Numbered from the stretch's first letter, positions 23,690 to 35,054 are shown. The stretch: 64,000 nucleotides of DNA from Pohlia nutans (GCA_022496805.1 CM040106.1:7750001-7814000); one strand, 5' to 3'. The notes: generated by a model from the sequence alone, not told the origin. Numbers and translations are program-made.

Positions 23690-24715
23690 TCTAAAACTCT
23701 GATCGGTCGTCCACTGGAGTGTCCGATCGAGCACCCCCTCGCCCGTCCGATTGGGCACATTCTCAATCGTCCGGTCGGGCAGCCGCTCGCACGTCTGACC
23801 CTTAGATTGAGCCACCAAATTCGTTGATTACGCTGATTTTAGTCCATTTAAATCAGACCAGCACGAGGATGGGACTCCAAATCTCGTAGATGCCGTCTTA
23901 CTTGAAAAAAAAGAGTCCGCCGTCTGAATAACCCTTGCGACGCGGGCGGTCGACCTGGCCGTCGGACATGGGCGTCCGGCCTCTCGGTCCGTGATACTGT
24001 CCGATCGTGCCGTTTGCCTGTCCGATCGTGCCGTCCGTCTTTCTAAACCGCCGACCGACGTTCGATGTGGTAAAACCCCCATCCGCCTTTCTAAACCGCT
24101 GACCACCGATCGATGTGGTAAAACCCCCGTCTGTTGGGTAAAAATAGTCTAATTTTCAAAGTCATCAAACGGTGAGACGCGTACGTCTACCTCCAGCGGA
24201 CGTCTGCATCTTAGCGTTCGAACAACCCTGGATCGAGCACGTGCTCGGCCGTCTGATCGAGCACCCAATCGCCCGTCCTACTTATACTAAACTAGTGCAC
24301 CCGTAGATTGATCCACGGAATTCGTAGATTTCGCTAATTTCAACCAAGTAAATCAGACCAGCACGAGGATGAAACTCCCAATCTTGTAGATGTCGTCTTA
24401 TGTGGAAAAAAAAGAGTCCGCCGTCTGCTCTGGCCGTGCGACGCGGGTCGTCGACCTGGCCGTCCGACCTCTTCGTCCATCCGATGTGGCGACGCCGTCT
24501 GACATCATCTGTCCACTGTCTGCCTGTCTGATTGCGCCATCCGCCATTTGAAACCGCCGACCGCCGTTTGATGTAGTAAACGCCACTCTAAACCGTCCGC
24601 TGGGGTAAAAATAGACTATTTTTCAAAGTCATCCGACGCTGAGACGCATACGTTCGCGTTTGCCGGATGTCCGTACGCGGACATCCGCGTCCCAGCGTCT
24701 AAACAATCCTGCTTA
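23690..24715. repeat. GC-rich ~500-bp tandem duplication with CCGTCCGATCG motifs
   Basis: Two direct copies (about 23710-24225 and 24235-24715) share AATCAGACCAGCACGAGGAT (near 23850 and 24352, offset about 500), AAAAAAAAGAGTCCGCCGTC, GCGACGCGGG, GTCGACCTGGCCGTC and GGGTAAAAATAG. Inside are many short CGTCCGATCG, GTCTGATCGAGCAC and AAACCGCCGACC motifs. Such dense short motifs resemble transposase-binding subterminal repeats. Minus-strand frames of Arg/Ser/Thr composition are by-products. Confidence 0.75.
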
Positions 24716-25285
24716 TAGGGGCGTCACTGGCGATGCCCCTCTAGGAGTGGCGTGCCACGGCCTCATCTTTTCTTAAAATTTTGAAGAGTGGGGGCTACAA
24801 CGTGAAATTCCGCCACGCCATGACGCTTTGGTGCGACATTATTTAAAAGAAAAATTTGAAAAATGGGTGCTACGGCAAGGCATGAAGCCTCGGTACAACA
24901 TCCCTATAGGGGGCACCTTAGGGACGCCGTCCTTAGAAGTGGCGCGCCACAACCTCATTTTTCAAAAAACTTTGAAACGTAAGCACCACAATGTGGTGTG
25001 AAACCATACCGTGGCATGAAACCACACCGTGGCGCCTGGGCGAGACACCCTTTGGAGGGGCGTCGGCGGTGACACTCTCCTAGGGTATCGTGCCACTACC
25101 TTATTTTTTTTTAAATTTGAGAAATGGGCGGTACGGTGTCGCGCGTTTCTACACCACGGCGCCTTTGCAATACATACCTGGGGGGAACAGAGGGACACTC
25201 CCTTTATAGTGTCTGTCGCGGCAACGTTTGTTTAATAACTTTGAAAATTGACGCCACGTAGTGACGCCTCAGCAAGGCGCCCTGC
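24716..25285. repeat. Diverged tandem repeat, ~125-190-bp units
   Basis: Four decaying units share (G/A)GGAGTGGCGTGCCACGGCCT, a T-rich AAATTTGAAAAATGGG block, a GGC(A)TGAAACC-ACACCGTGGCGC block and GGGACACCC/GCCGTC. Starts near 24744, 24933, 25090 and 25215 give shrinking spacing. GC-rich blocks alternate with poly-T. No gene is present. Confidence 0.7.
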
Positions 25286-25504
25286 GGGGTGGGGGGGTGT
25301 TGTCCGCATTGAAGTTTCCCCTAGAAAGGGGTACATGTACTATTAGAAAAGTCCTTTTAAGACCTTTCCAACGGTGTATTAGACGCCCAGAACGGATTGA
25401 TAAAAGGTTCTCAAAACGTAAACAATCTTGCAAGTAGTTGATGGAATAATAAAAATTATTCATTCAAAAAATTATAAGAAAATTTTCCTTGTGAAACGCA
25501 TGCA

Positions 25505-26962
25505 ACCAGCTGGAGACCTGCAGAACGCATGGCTTATGTTCAATGATGTTAAGAGGCTAAACTAGTGGACCACCATTGGCTGCCATAGTTACGACCCCAC
25601 TTATTGTCGTGTTATGACTATTGCACTTTGCGATATGCAGTTTGAAGACGTCGCTGCCCTTATGGTCGTATGGAAGAATTTCAACGCTATCATCGCTTGC
25701 CATGGACTTCAAAACCCTAACTTCAACGGCTTCATGGCTGACAGCGCTCAAGCAAACTGGAATGCTATACGCATTGCGTACGAAAGTGGAGATGGATCAG
25801 TGCAATTGCCGAATAAAGAACAAAATTGTCTTTTCCATTGGGTTCAGTCCTTGGAGAAGCACACCAAGGCTGATATCACACCTGACCTCCAAAACCAACA
25901 TCGCATGCTTTGCAAGCAATAGAAGTATGCCTCAACGCAAGCGAAGGCAGATTCCCGGTATCTCGCTATCCAAGCTTGGTGGTTGTCCTCCGGAGCTACA
26001 AGTGAAGATAGTTGAGACATCGCGACCATTGGCTTGCCTTTTGGCATTTTCGATACCGCCAATGCACAGGCTTTATGCTGCTTGTAAGCTCCTAAAGCCC
26101 AACTTGTAAACCCTAATTCTTTGTCATATGTTTTGTACCGCATTTCACATCCAAACTCTAAAGGTGTATTGCTTCTACTATACTTGGATCTCACAAAGGT
26201 CAAGTTGGCTGAAATGCCGTCGTGCAACTTGGCCAAAAGTATCCACAACAAATGGAAACAACAATCCGGTGATCGAGGATCAAACCTATTTGTTGCTATA
26301 GTTGATGACTTCTTCCCCTCCTATATGCAAAGTGTTGCGTACTACCAATACCTAAAGGGAGATAGAGTAGGAACCGTCTCTACTAATGAAGAATTGAAGC
26401 TTTGAATTGCACAGAAGTCTATAGAGTTCACATGGAACTCAAAATCCCTACACTAAGCATTAGCAAAGATGCCGGGTGCTGAAGAGTTTTGCACTCAAAT
26501 GCCTCAACTTGAAGGAGAGGAAGTATTCCTCTTGTTAAAGCGTAAAGCACACGTTCCCATCGGTTAGGAATTTGACTCGCACAGACCGGAATTTGACTTA
26601 GCATCTCGCGTCCTCGAGTCCAGACAACATCTACACAAAATAATGCCCTAGACCTCCCTCCCTCTCCAATGTGGCTGGAGGACTCTCCCTAAGTATAAGA
26701 GAAGTTGGATGTGCAAATGCAAGTACAAGCCCACACCCGTGCGGCAACCGTAAACCACGTTACTTCCGTGCAAGAAACGGCTTGCGACAAGAGTTAGCTG
26801 CACATTGCTAGGCTTCTCAAGTCATCTGCAAAGGCTTGTTTCGCACAGCAGGCTGTCACTAAGTAGAAATGCATTGCTTGAATCTTACAAGACGAAACAT
26901 CTACCGCTGCTCCTACGTACACAGGCTTGATGGAGAATTACAAGAACATCCGCAAGGACCGC
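25505..26962 (+). pseudogene. MULE transposase (DDE domain), copy A, first part
   Basis: Mutator-like transposase. The frame shows WTTIGCHSYDPTYCRVMTIA, LCDMQFEDVAALMVVWKNFN, then GFMADSAQANWNAIR, containing an aspartate likely to be catalytic, and LFHWVQSLEKHTKADI and RMLCKQ. Further on are AEMPSCNLAKSIHNKWKQQS, VDDFFPSYMQSVAYYQYLKG, EEFCTQMPQLEGEEVFLLLK and MENYKNIRKDR. The block order is DDE core, MPSCNLA block, FCTxxP block and Cys-rich module. Stops include 25563-25565 (TAG) and the codon ending at 25922, and frames shift repeatedly. It is interrupted at 26963 by a Harbinger-like insertion and resumes at 27587. Confidence 0.85.
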
Positions 26963-27586
26963 GGGTGATGGCATAGTTTGGGTACCCAAAAAAGTTGTCT
27001 CATGAACAATTGCACTCTATGCTGATGTGTCAAACAAATCCATTGTTTAATCATAATAAAGTAACACTTGATTAGATGTGGTTTTAGTTTTCTATACTTA
27101 TAACGTATCAAGAAAAAAATTAAAATTTAATCAAAGATTTTGAAGTAATTTTATTTGATTTTTTAGTTGAAAAAGTAAGTTATGTTCCACTTACCTAGAA
27201 TCCATAAAATCAAGCAAATGGAATATCAAACAATTTTATTTTAATATTATTTTTGAACATGACCTACATCTAATTGTGTAGAGTACAAAAGAATTTATTT
27301 ATCGTTGATAAAATTGATTAATTGTGTGCACTATAATGCTTGCAAATCCCAAAATTCAGCATTTTTTTCCTCATCTACGAATGGATCCAAAAAAATTAAA
27401 TTTCTTAAGAAAAACTCTTTAGGCATATATATTTTGATTCCATTGAGGTGCAAGATTTTTTATTTTCCATTTTAGGGTCTTTTTACTTGATCAAAATGAA
27501 CAAATTAGACAAACTTTGGAGGTTTTAAACAAGAATAACCTAATTAGTGTGTCCAAAAAGTGATACCCGAAGCTTGCCATTGCCCC
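26963..27586 (+). mobile_element. Harbinger-like MITE inside MULE A, 624 bp
   Basis: The ends are imperfect inverted repeats: GGGTGATGGCATAGTTTGGG at the left and, on the opposite strand, GGGGCAATGGCAAGCTTCGG at the right. A 3-bp direct repeat CGC flanks it (26960-26962 and 27587-27589). Discounting the element and one CGC joins IRKDR to MQFLFCNKDIERC in frame, matching the other MULE copies apart from a few missing residues. A 3-bp duplication and G-rich ends suggest PIF/Harbinger, although that family usually targets TTA/TAA. The interior is AT-rich and non-coding. Confidence 0.7.
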
Positions 27587-27887
27587 CGCATGCAATTTCT
27601 CTTCTGCAACAAGGACATAGAGAGGTGTGTGAAAGGAACTCGCGAAAAGTGGGTTATATTCGGCTTAGAGGTCCCTGAAATGAGGCCCGTCAATAACAGC
27701 ACTAACCTTACACGCCGCGAAGGCTCTTCTAAGACCACCCTCTCCTTGTTGGCTTGTCAACCTATGCAACTCTAGCATTCCCTGATGACGTTATCAAGTG
27801 GTGGCACGGCAAAAATGTTCGCTGCATCAAGAAGACCCCATCTATCAAGCAAGCCAACAATTCTGTCAATGCAAGAGTGTTACCGGA
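27587..27887 (+). pseudogene. MULE copy A, Cys-rich module continued
   Basis: Directly after the Harbinger-like insertion the MULE frame resumes: QFLFCNKDIERCVKGTREKW, VIFGLEVPEMRPVNNSTNLT and RREG. This equals the FYFCSDDIERCVKGSRRKW segment of the 22-kb copy. The frame stops at 27775, and later sequence (for example a KWWHGKNVRCIKKTPS frame) is degenerate. At 27888 a solo LTR interrupts it and the MULE resumes at 28820. Confidence 0.75.
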
Positions 27888-28814
27888 CGAAGACACGGCC
27901 GCCACGGAGGACAAGGAGATAGAAGACGGTGGAACTTGCAGTGTTTGGCTTAGATTACGGACCAGGCTTAAGTATAAGAGTAGTGTACTATAGTGACGAG
28001 ACACTCTTGGTTTTTGAGACTTATGAGCATTTAGTTATGCTCTGGTTTTGTTGTATCAGGACGTCATTCTTTTTTTATTCCATGTTAAACCTGGATTCCA
28101 TGGTTGTATGTTTATGTAATACATGGGTTCAATTCCTCTGTTTAACATAGTTCTGTGGACTTAGTCTCTATACTGTATAAGTGGTTTATAACATCCTTGG
28201 AATAAACATAAGTTCTTGCATTCTCTGTCTCTACTGTTCTGTCTTCACTATTGATTTCACCTTCTTGATATCTAACTTGGAAGGCTGGGACAATGTGTGC
28301 TTTCCTACTTGACTAACTCTAATACAAATGCTTAGGCAGAATAGCTATACTTTCTAACTACTCCTCGTACCAAGCTGTCCTTGCTCTGAGCTCCATCTTC
28401 AGGCGTATTCTCACTTATACTTTGTCTTTGTGTCTTCAAAACACTCATTAATCCAAGGACACCAAGGACGTCTAGGAATTGACCCTTACTTAGTTTGGTT
28501 ACTCCCAGTCTACCTCATCTATCACACAGCTTTCTCTAACTTTGTCTAACTCGCAAGGAGTCCAAGTACGCCAAGGAAGTCCACGACCGTATACCAACGG
28601 AGATCCAGCGTATAAGTGGTGTACATTATTGTATACCCTCCTGGGGAACCAAGGTATACCATAGAACTTGGGGCACGTACCTCTTAAACTTATCACTAAC
28701 TAACTCAACTTGACTCCTTAACTTCTGCCCTCTTCCCCTTGTCTTCTTTGATTAGGCAGCCTTGCTGGCCTAAGTCTGGTCTCAGTCATCTCCATACAAT
28801 TACCCAGACTAACA
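27888..28814 (+). mobile_element. Solo LTR, copy 1 (927 bp) with perfect target duplication
   Basis: Starts TGTTACCGGAC and ends ACTAACA, giving the TGTTA...TAACA ends common in Copia LTRs. It is flanked on both sides by AAGAG (27883-27887 and 28815-28819), a perfect 5-bp target duplication. There is no internal retrotransposon sequence, so it is a solo LTR left by recombination. Homologous copies lie at 41843-42775 (+) and 61702-62638 (-). Short frames within all three copies (such as MELAVFGLDYGPGLSIRVVY) are LTR sequence, not genes. It split MULE A and is therefore younger. Confidence 0.93.
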
Positions 28815-28819
28815 AAGAG

Positions 28820-28957
28820 CAGTCTAAGGTTGTTTACAGAAGAAGGACATGGTTACAGTCCCTGCCCTTGGTTCCATCGTTACATTGGAATCCGGCACAC
28901 CTCTCACAATTCAGCAGTACCATCTTACAATTTCCCAATTTCCAGACTGCTCATGCC
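28820..28957 (+). pseudogene. MULE copy A, start of SWIM region
   Basis: After the LTR the MULE continues as SIVTLESGTPLTIQQYHLTI and SQFPDCSCL, the first half of the SWIM finger (C-S-C), closely matching 63.5 kb (IVTLDFGTHPTIQQYHLTIL). Right after the CSC the sequence jumps to the WHIAR Cys-rich module near 28957, which normally lies before the SWIM finger. The junction is therefore a recombination or deletion between two MULE copies. Confidence 0.75.
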
Positions 28958-29832
28958 TTGAAATGGCACATTGCAAGGATATCGCACAATTTTAGAAAGC
29001 AATGTCACGTAGTAAAAGTGGGAAATGGCAAAAAGTGCAAGATGTTGATTGCAAAAGGCGGTAAGGCCACAGCTGCCCCAACCTACGGAGGCACAAGATC
29101 GGAGTACAAAGGGACTAAAGCTCAGACAACTGATTTCTGGTTCTGTCCTAACCAAATCGCACAATTTGCATGGAACCAAAGCGCTTCTTTGTCATAGAAC
29201 GGCCGGAAATCCCAGACGTTTGGTCTGTTATCTCGAGTACGGACCTCACGCATTCTGAAATCCTAGAACCCCAGGAGGTTGCGTTTCGTCTTGAGTCTAC
29301 TACAGCTCTATCGCCTCGACACCTCTTTACAACGTCAAAGGTGTTTGAGCCGATCTTGTGGACTTACCCGAGGTCACTGCATGCTGATAGGATCCCATCC
29401 TTCCAAAACGAAAAAAACGTGCGACGGCCGACGGAACACCAAAGCTCCCACAGAAGCTCACCGCAATCAATGGGAGTCAAGAGTGCAAGAAACGTGAAGG
29501 CAAATATTCTCCACGTCAACCTCCTCTCCTACTTCGGCCTTGGTACCATCACTATGCTTTTGTCCGGGGTGGAGCCCGACAAAAATTTATACAATATCAC
29601 ATTGTGTAATTTCCCGTCATGTACGTGCCCACATTACGCTAGCATGAACTCTCCAGCTGTTGGGGGGCGTAGCCAGTACGTCAACTGCAAACACCTATAC
29701 TATATCTTTTGTTTCTTTTGCAAGCTGGACTATAAAGTTGACATCTACATCCATGCTCCTACTCTCAGCTTGGATGAGGTTAAAAAATTCTTGTGGCAGC
29801 CGAGTTCATCAAGACCGAGGATTGAAGAATGA
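28958..29832 (+). pseudogene. MULE copy B tail: Cys-rich module plus SWIM finger
   Basis: Encodes KWHIARISHNFRKQCHVVKV, GKKCKMLIAKGGKATAAPTY, DFWFCPNQIAQFAWNQ, then after a one-base frame change near 29165-29200 ERPEIPDVWSVISSTDLTHS. The rest is open from 29170 to 29832 and contains NFPSCTCPHYASMN, then YVNCKHLYYIF, so the SWIM C-x-C...C-x-H is complete, and IHAPTLSLDEVKKFL. The C-terminal 220 codons are uninterrupted and are the best SWIM copy here. The upstream transposase core is absent. Confidence 0.85.
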
Positions 29833-30128
29833 GTTACAATTGGTGTTTAGATGGGGACGTAGAACTAGAAGCAACAGCTTCCTATTTTGAATGGCTTAAG
29901 TACTATTTCGAATTGGTTGAAGTACAAGCTTGCTCGATATGTTTGACTACCATAACTATGTATTAGACTAAGAGCAAAAAATAATATTTTTACATATAGG
30001 TCCACTTATTCTCTTTCCGTTTTTTGTCTCTTTTCAAAAGGCTCTCTAGATGGGGTTAAATTTCACTCTATAAACCTTATAATTAATCAATTTTTTGTGG
30101 TTGACTATAAACATTGTACTATACTAAG
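29833..30128. other. Spacer, no gene recognised
   Basis: AT-rich DNA between the MULE tail and the inferred left end of CACTA element 2. Nothing further is supported. Confidence 0.4.
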
Positions 30129-31010
30129 CACTAACCCACGATTATAGGTCCAGCGGTCATCTCCAAAGACGTCCGACACGATATAAAAGACAACGTCCCT
30201 ACACAAATGTCTTAGTCCACGTACGCGATGTCTCAGAGGTCATCCGTGACAGCGTGCTCTGAACGTCTGCTGCGATATCGGCTGTCTCCATCATTGTTGT
30301 CAAGGCTGTCTGCCGAGATGTCCCAGCGTACATCGCCTCGTACATTAGCAATGCATCAGAGTATGTTGTCAGAGACGTTGGCTCAGAGGCGTTAGAGGAC
30401 CTACCCGTTGTCAAGTATGACACGGCACGAGCGCATTGGTCACACTTAGAGACATGACAGACAACGTTGGATTGAACGGGCAAACGTTCCCTCGGACTTA
30501 GCTACATATCTCCATCTGAAACATCCGGGATGTTTCTGCATACGTTACAAAGGGTGTCCATTCAAACATCCGGTGAGACATAGAACGTGCCATAGGACAC
30601 AACGGACAAGCACGTATGTCTCAGTCAATGTACGCAATGTCTCAGAGGTCACAACACGGACGTTCACGGATGTCTCAGACGATGTACGCGATGTCTTTTG
30701 GATCATCCACCGGGGCGCGCAAGGAAAGTCTCAGCAAGGACACTCGCAGTTATTATGTCGTGGAAGACGTCTCCCACTGGACATCCGCCACTTTCTTTGC
30801 CGCTTCTCCAAACCTGTCCATTTGCATGTGCGCAGATATGTATTAGCGTTCATGTCCTAATATCTCATATACATCTTTAATGCAACAGAGGATGTCGGAC
30901 CAAACGACCTTGGCGACATAGTGGACATATCTGATGTGCGGGGTAACCAATTACGTGCACAGACGTCAGAAGTGGACGTTGTCACAGAGAACGTTTAGAG
31001 CAATGCAAAT
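30129..31010 (-). mobile_element. CACTA element 2: inferred terminus and subterminal repeat block
   Basis: The sequence at 30129 reads CACTAACCCACGATTATAGG, a plausible CACTA-type end. It is followed by a dense array of short motifs in both orientations: ATGTCTCAG at about 30227, 30617, 30639 and 30671, plus many GATGTC/GACATC and GACGTC/ACGTCC variants. Similar motifs occur at 33180-34090, so the two blocks bracket the transposase remnant at 31.5-33.1 kb. CACTA elements carry such subterminal repeats as transposase-binding sites. The opposite end was not found, so the terminus call is tentative. Confidence 0.55.
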
Positions 31011-31539
31011 ACGTCTTTTTTGAGAATAGGTTTATGAAAATAATGTCTAAATGTAAAACATGCGGGATGCTTTTGTCAAAGACATGTGCATTGAAAATGT
31101 TGTCTTCTCAACACATGTCACCTATAACATAGTCCATGGTCTGGGATACAAAGTAATGTTAGCATAGATGTCCACATTGATGTCTCTGCAAACGTCCCAC
31201 TTTGATTTATTGCTCTGTTTATTACATTGGTTTAGTGTACATTGTGTAGAAATTGCCGTGTATGAAGCCGCAAATTACCATATTCAAATGTACTAAAATT
31301 CACATAGATAAGGAGAATTGCAGTGTACTCATCGGATCAAGCAATGCAGCACTACAGGACGGTACTATAAGCAATAAGAAGTTCATCAGTCGGTACTCCT
31401 CTAAGATTTGAGCATGATTGTTTGTTTCTGTTGCTGTAACATAGCACCTTCCCGGGGGAGCTAGTCTTCGAATAGGCTGTGTTTCCAAAATTTGCGGTTC
31501 CAAGCTTTGGAAGTCCTCGATGTTACCGACAGCGATTGC

Positions 31540-31890
31540 GTTGGCCATTGGATGCTAATGATGTATTATTGTACCCCAACCTCTGACGTCCATTTGACAC
31601 ACGATCTTCCATCCGCGTCTCGTGGGGTCATTGAAGAAAAAATCTTGTTGAAAATGCAAGGCGAATGCAAACGAATCCCGATGTACTCTATTGTCCATGT
31701 GATTGAAGTTCGCCACGTTGAATCCGTACTTGTCACGTTCAATGTTGGGGACTCGCACATCCCGTTAGGCTTTAATCCATTTGCAGAGCAACACAGTGGT
31801 GCGGTGAATATGGTAATCCAACTCCAGTATTTCCTCGATATACCCCACATGCTCAGCGGTATGGTCAATGGGCCTCCCATTGCAAATCCC
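31540..31890 (-). pseudogene. CACTA element 2 transposase, DUF4216 part
   Basis: The minus strand reads AEHVGYIEEILELDYHIHRT, TVLLCKWIKA, a TAA, then RDVRVPNIERDKYGFNVANF, SFAFALHFQQDFFFNDPTRR and GWKIVCQMDVRGWG. It aligns in order with the DUF4216 region of element 1 (EYIGQILEILELNY, VCDWVKANYRG, DEWGFILAKFN, GWKVVLRTEVWG). The premature stop and the loss of upstream exons make it non-functional. Confidence 0.85.
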
Positions 31891-32569
31891 CCAACGCAAT
31901 TGCTGTTTTTAGGCGGCCACTACACAGGAGTCTCAAGTAACATGGCCCCCCTCAGAAGTTCGAACATGCAAATGCATCCTGAATGTGTGTATTTGCCGAT
32001 GGAAGGTTGCATACCTCTCCGATGGACATGAGTACTGTACCACGTCCTTGTCGAGTCAATCATCCGCCTCTTCTGCGTGCTGCACCCGTGCCGTAAGTCA
32101 ATCAGCAAAGCGTGGAAAATCTCTCAATTTGGGGGGGTACGTTATAGGTCTAGGAGGTCGATGACGTCTTGAGTGTACTTGTAATGCCTCCCACTCTTCC
32201 CACCGGAGTCCCTTTGCGATTATATATGTATTCCCTGTACACCACACCCACCTTTGGTGTTGGACAATGGGATTGCACGGTAAACACGTACAGCACCTGT
32301 GACTCCACATTTGTCTTGTGAGACGTCTCTAATGACATTTTGCCGTCCGTGTGGATTCCGCCAATGACATTTGTTGTGCAATCATCACTACATCTATGAA
32401 ATTGCGTGAATGTTATGTGAGATGACACCATAGACATCCTCTGTGACGTGCAATCCTCTCCTAATTTTATTGAATCATTGATATGAACAAGGCCGACTGC
32501 ACCTGCGCAAATTTAGAGGGGCGGCTTCAGATGTTCAAATAGTGGTGTAGGAACTCACTCTCGCCACGG

Positions 32570-33120
32570 TTCCAATCATAGTGAGTTGTCGATGACGAAT
32601 GCATAGCCGCGTACTTCATCGGACATTCAACGCTTCGTGTGTTCATTGAGCCGCAAGATCTTGTCATTCATGGTGGCATCTTCGTTAGAATCTCACACAC
32701 GGTGGGTTGTTGCTTTATGTTGTTTCATGTACTCAATGCAAACCCCAAGCGTGTTGTCGAGACGATAAATTTCCGCTATACTCCCTTCTGGATACGCGTA
32801 CGTCCTTACGTAATCTTTCAGCGTCATTATATATCTCTCGATCCAAATACATCCACCAGCAATGGACTGGTCCGCATATGAACAGTTTTTCCACAAGATG
32901 TAGTGGAAGATGCGCCATCACGTTCAAAAACGTTACCGGAAACTTCTTCTCCAACACGCACGTTGCCATTATCACGTCTCGCATGAGAGCATCGCTCGCG
33001 TCTTCTTGTACCTCTTTCTCATGTCTATGCTGGAAAATTCTCCACATTTTGATGATTGCGACGCGCACCTCTTCGTCCAAGAAGTTCTGAACGGCCACCG
33101 GGAGTATCTACAGCAGGCAC
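32570..33120 (-). pseudogene. CACTA element 2 transposase, DUF4218 part
   Basis: Reading leftward from 33120: NFLDEEVRVAIIKMWRIFQH, FPVTFLNVMAHLPLHLVEKL and FICGPVHCWWMYLDREIYND, then after a frame change IMTLKDYVRTYAYPEGSIAE and LGVCIEYMKQHKATTHRV. This is DUF4218, with the GPVHxxWMY and PEGSIAE blocks. Further left, THRV, stop, DSNEDATMNDKIL and FVIDNSL match the end of exon 2 of element 1 with several stops. The tnp2 domain itself is absent, so this is a deletion derivative. Confidence 0.87.
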
Positions 33121-33179
33121 TACAATCATTATGTTCACATGTCAAACTGAAGAACCCTTAACGATAGAATATTCATGCT

Positions 33180-34090
33180 TGCAAGAACAGATCAGTTGTG
33201 GCATGACTAGCATCTAGCTCTGTCAATGTCTCCGAGAACATCAACAGTGTTTGGTCGAAGATGAGGATGTCCTCCCGTACATCATCGTTTTTCCATACAT
33301 GCAAAATATCAAAGGATGTCGTCAACTAAACGTCCTCATGTTTTGGAAAACGTAGGATGCAAGAAGTGGTCGATGGATGTGGTACTTACACGATAGTCCA
33401 ACGTAAACCGAACAAATTGAACAATTTGTTATAGCGCACATATGTCAAAATGTTCATACTTGTCACACATTTCACACAGCATTGTATACTTGAATGTCAA
33501 ATATGTACGTTTTTGGATTCTAATATGCTATTGTCGAAGACATGAAGTATAATGTTGTCATGAGGTAACACACATGACATTGTGATGTCTTGGTAGCTCC
33601 TTCTTGTATGAACCTACTCGGTAATCAATACCGGAGGGGGTTGGTAGCTACCGAGGGAAAGGATTTTAGAGGAAATTTTCTATGGAATACTCAGATCTAG
33701 GTCGGTAATCACAAACGGAGGGAAGATAGATTGATCATAACACACAAGTACAGACATAAAGCTATTTGGTAGGCATAAAATCAGAAGAGAATACTTCAAG
33801 CAAGAAATCAGTTATCTGGGAAAATGTGGCGTGCCAATGAGTTTGGCTCTATTGCTTTTATACCACAGTACAACCAGATCTGATAGTTAGGTCAGATTGG
33901 TAAAAAGTATTTCCTAGATCTACCTACAGGGGTAACTTGGAAAATTACCGAGGTAAAACTCAGACCGGTAGACCACCCGGTAACTCCTAATTTACGGTTA
34001 ACGTGTCTCAAGAGATGTCTATATGGATGTCTCCGTGGACATCACTGCATTGGATGTCCTCACCGATGTCTCGACAGACTGGCGGTGAAC
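33180..34090 (-). mobile_element. CACTA element 2: second subterminal repeat block
   Basis: Contains repeated GATGTC/GTGTCTC/GACATC motifs, densest at 34010-34080 (AGATGTCTATATGGATGTCT, CCGTGGACATCACTGCATTG, GATGTCTCGACAG). These match those of 30.15-31.0 kb and bracket the transposase remnant. The block also contains unrelated-looking sequence (about 33600-33970). I could not find a matching TAGTG end. Confidence 0.45.
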
Positions 34091-34437
34091 GTACAAATGT
34101 TGGCACAGTTGTCTCTACGCGCTAAGTTTAGGATTTTAAGAGCTCTTGGTTTTCTGGGACATGCGCATGTTTTGCAGGGAGCGGCATCAGATTTCGAGAG
34201 GCGCTCATTGTAAATGGAGGTCGCCGTGAGTGTATGCACAATTTTTGTCATTGTTAGCTCTTGAATCGTTGGATTTATCGTTTCTGCAAAGGCGCTAGAG
34301 TCAGTTGGGGGCGCATCGGACGCAGTCAGGGTTTTGGAGCGTCCAGTCCACAGAGAGGGTTTCAATTGAGTTTTTTGTGTATCTTGGCTATTTTTGCAGT
34401 GCTCAAACGGATGTTTGTTGTCTGTGCTCACTCGTTG

Positions 34438-34530
34438 CACTAGTACAAAACATGGCATTTTGCCACCAATTTTTGCACCAAAATGTTGGTGCATTTTAAA
34501 TAATGTACCAACTTCAAAATTTTAAATTGT
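34438..34530 (+). mobile_element. Isolated CACTA-like terminus
   Basis: CACTAGTACAAAACATGGCA begins at 34438 and is followed by a perfect 8-bp hairpin (TGCACCAA / TTGGTGCA) and further CACCAA/TTGGTG motifs. The first eight bases equal those of the MITE at 13861. No complementary TAGTG end was found downstream, so it may be a truncated non-autonomous element or a chance match. Confidence 0.35.
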
Positions 34531-35054
34531 AAATTTTTGGTGCTTTTAAACATTTTGTTGTAAAACAAAGAAATTTTTCATTTAATTACGTTGATATTGC
34601 AAAACTTCATGACATTCAATGTTTCTTTGTTGTTATATTTTATATGAAATTTACGTTTACTTTAACACGTTCACTGAATTGCATTGTGTCTTACACATGT
34701 GACATGTTTTTTTAGATTGTAACATGTTTTCTAGATTGTCAAATTCTGACGTATTTTATTGACAACATTGTAGTATTCAATATTTATGGAAATTTCTTGC
34801 AATTTATCGCTTGCAACGTATTTTAGAATAATGTACACTTCTAAATTGGATATTGAGGTAATCAAATCCAGCATTGTTTTTACAAAACTTCAAATTCAAT
34901 CACCACGTGCATCAAATCAAAAGTTTCAATTCTCAAAAAAATTGTTGAACACACTGTACATTACGTAATTTTATCACAATTATTTTTTTGTAGCATATAT
35001 TTTAATACTGGTAGGTTCATCAATTATATTTATTGCAATATTACCACCTTACAA

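Noticed and set aside
23828..24586. Arg/Ser/Thr-rich minus-strand open frames
   Set aside because: The same frame appears in both units of a GC-rich tandem duplication and is made of CCGTCCGATCG-type motifs.
34438..34465. CACTAGTACAAAA as the right end of CACTA element 2
   Set aside because: It is in the wrong orientation: a right-hand end should read ...TAGTG on the plus strand.
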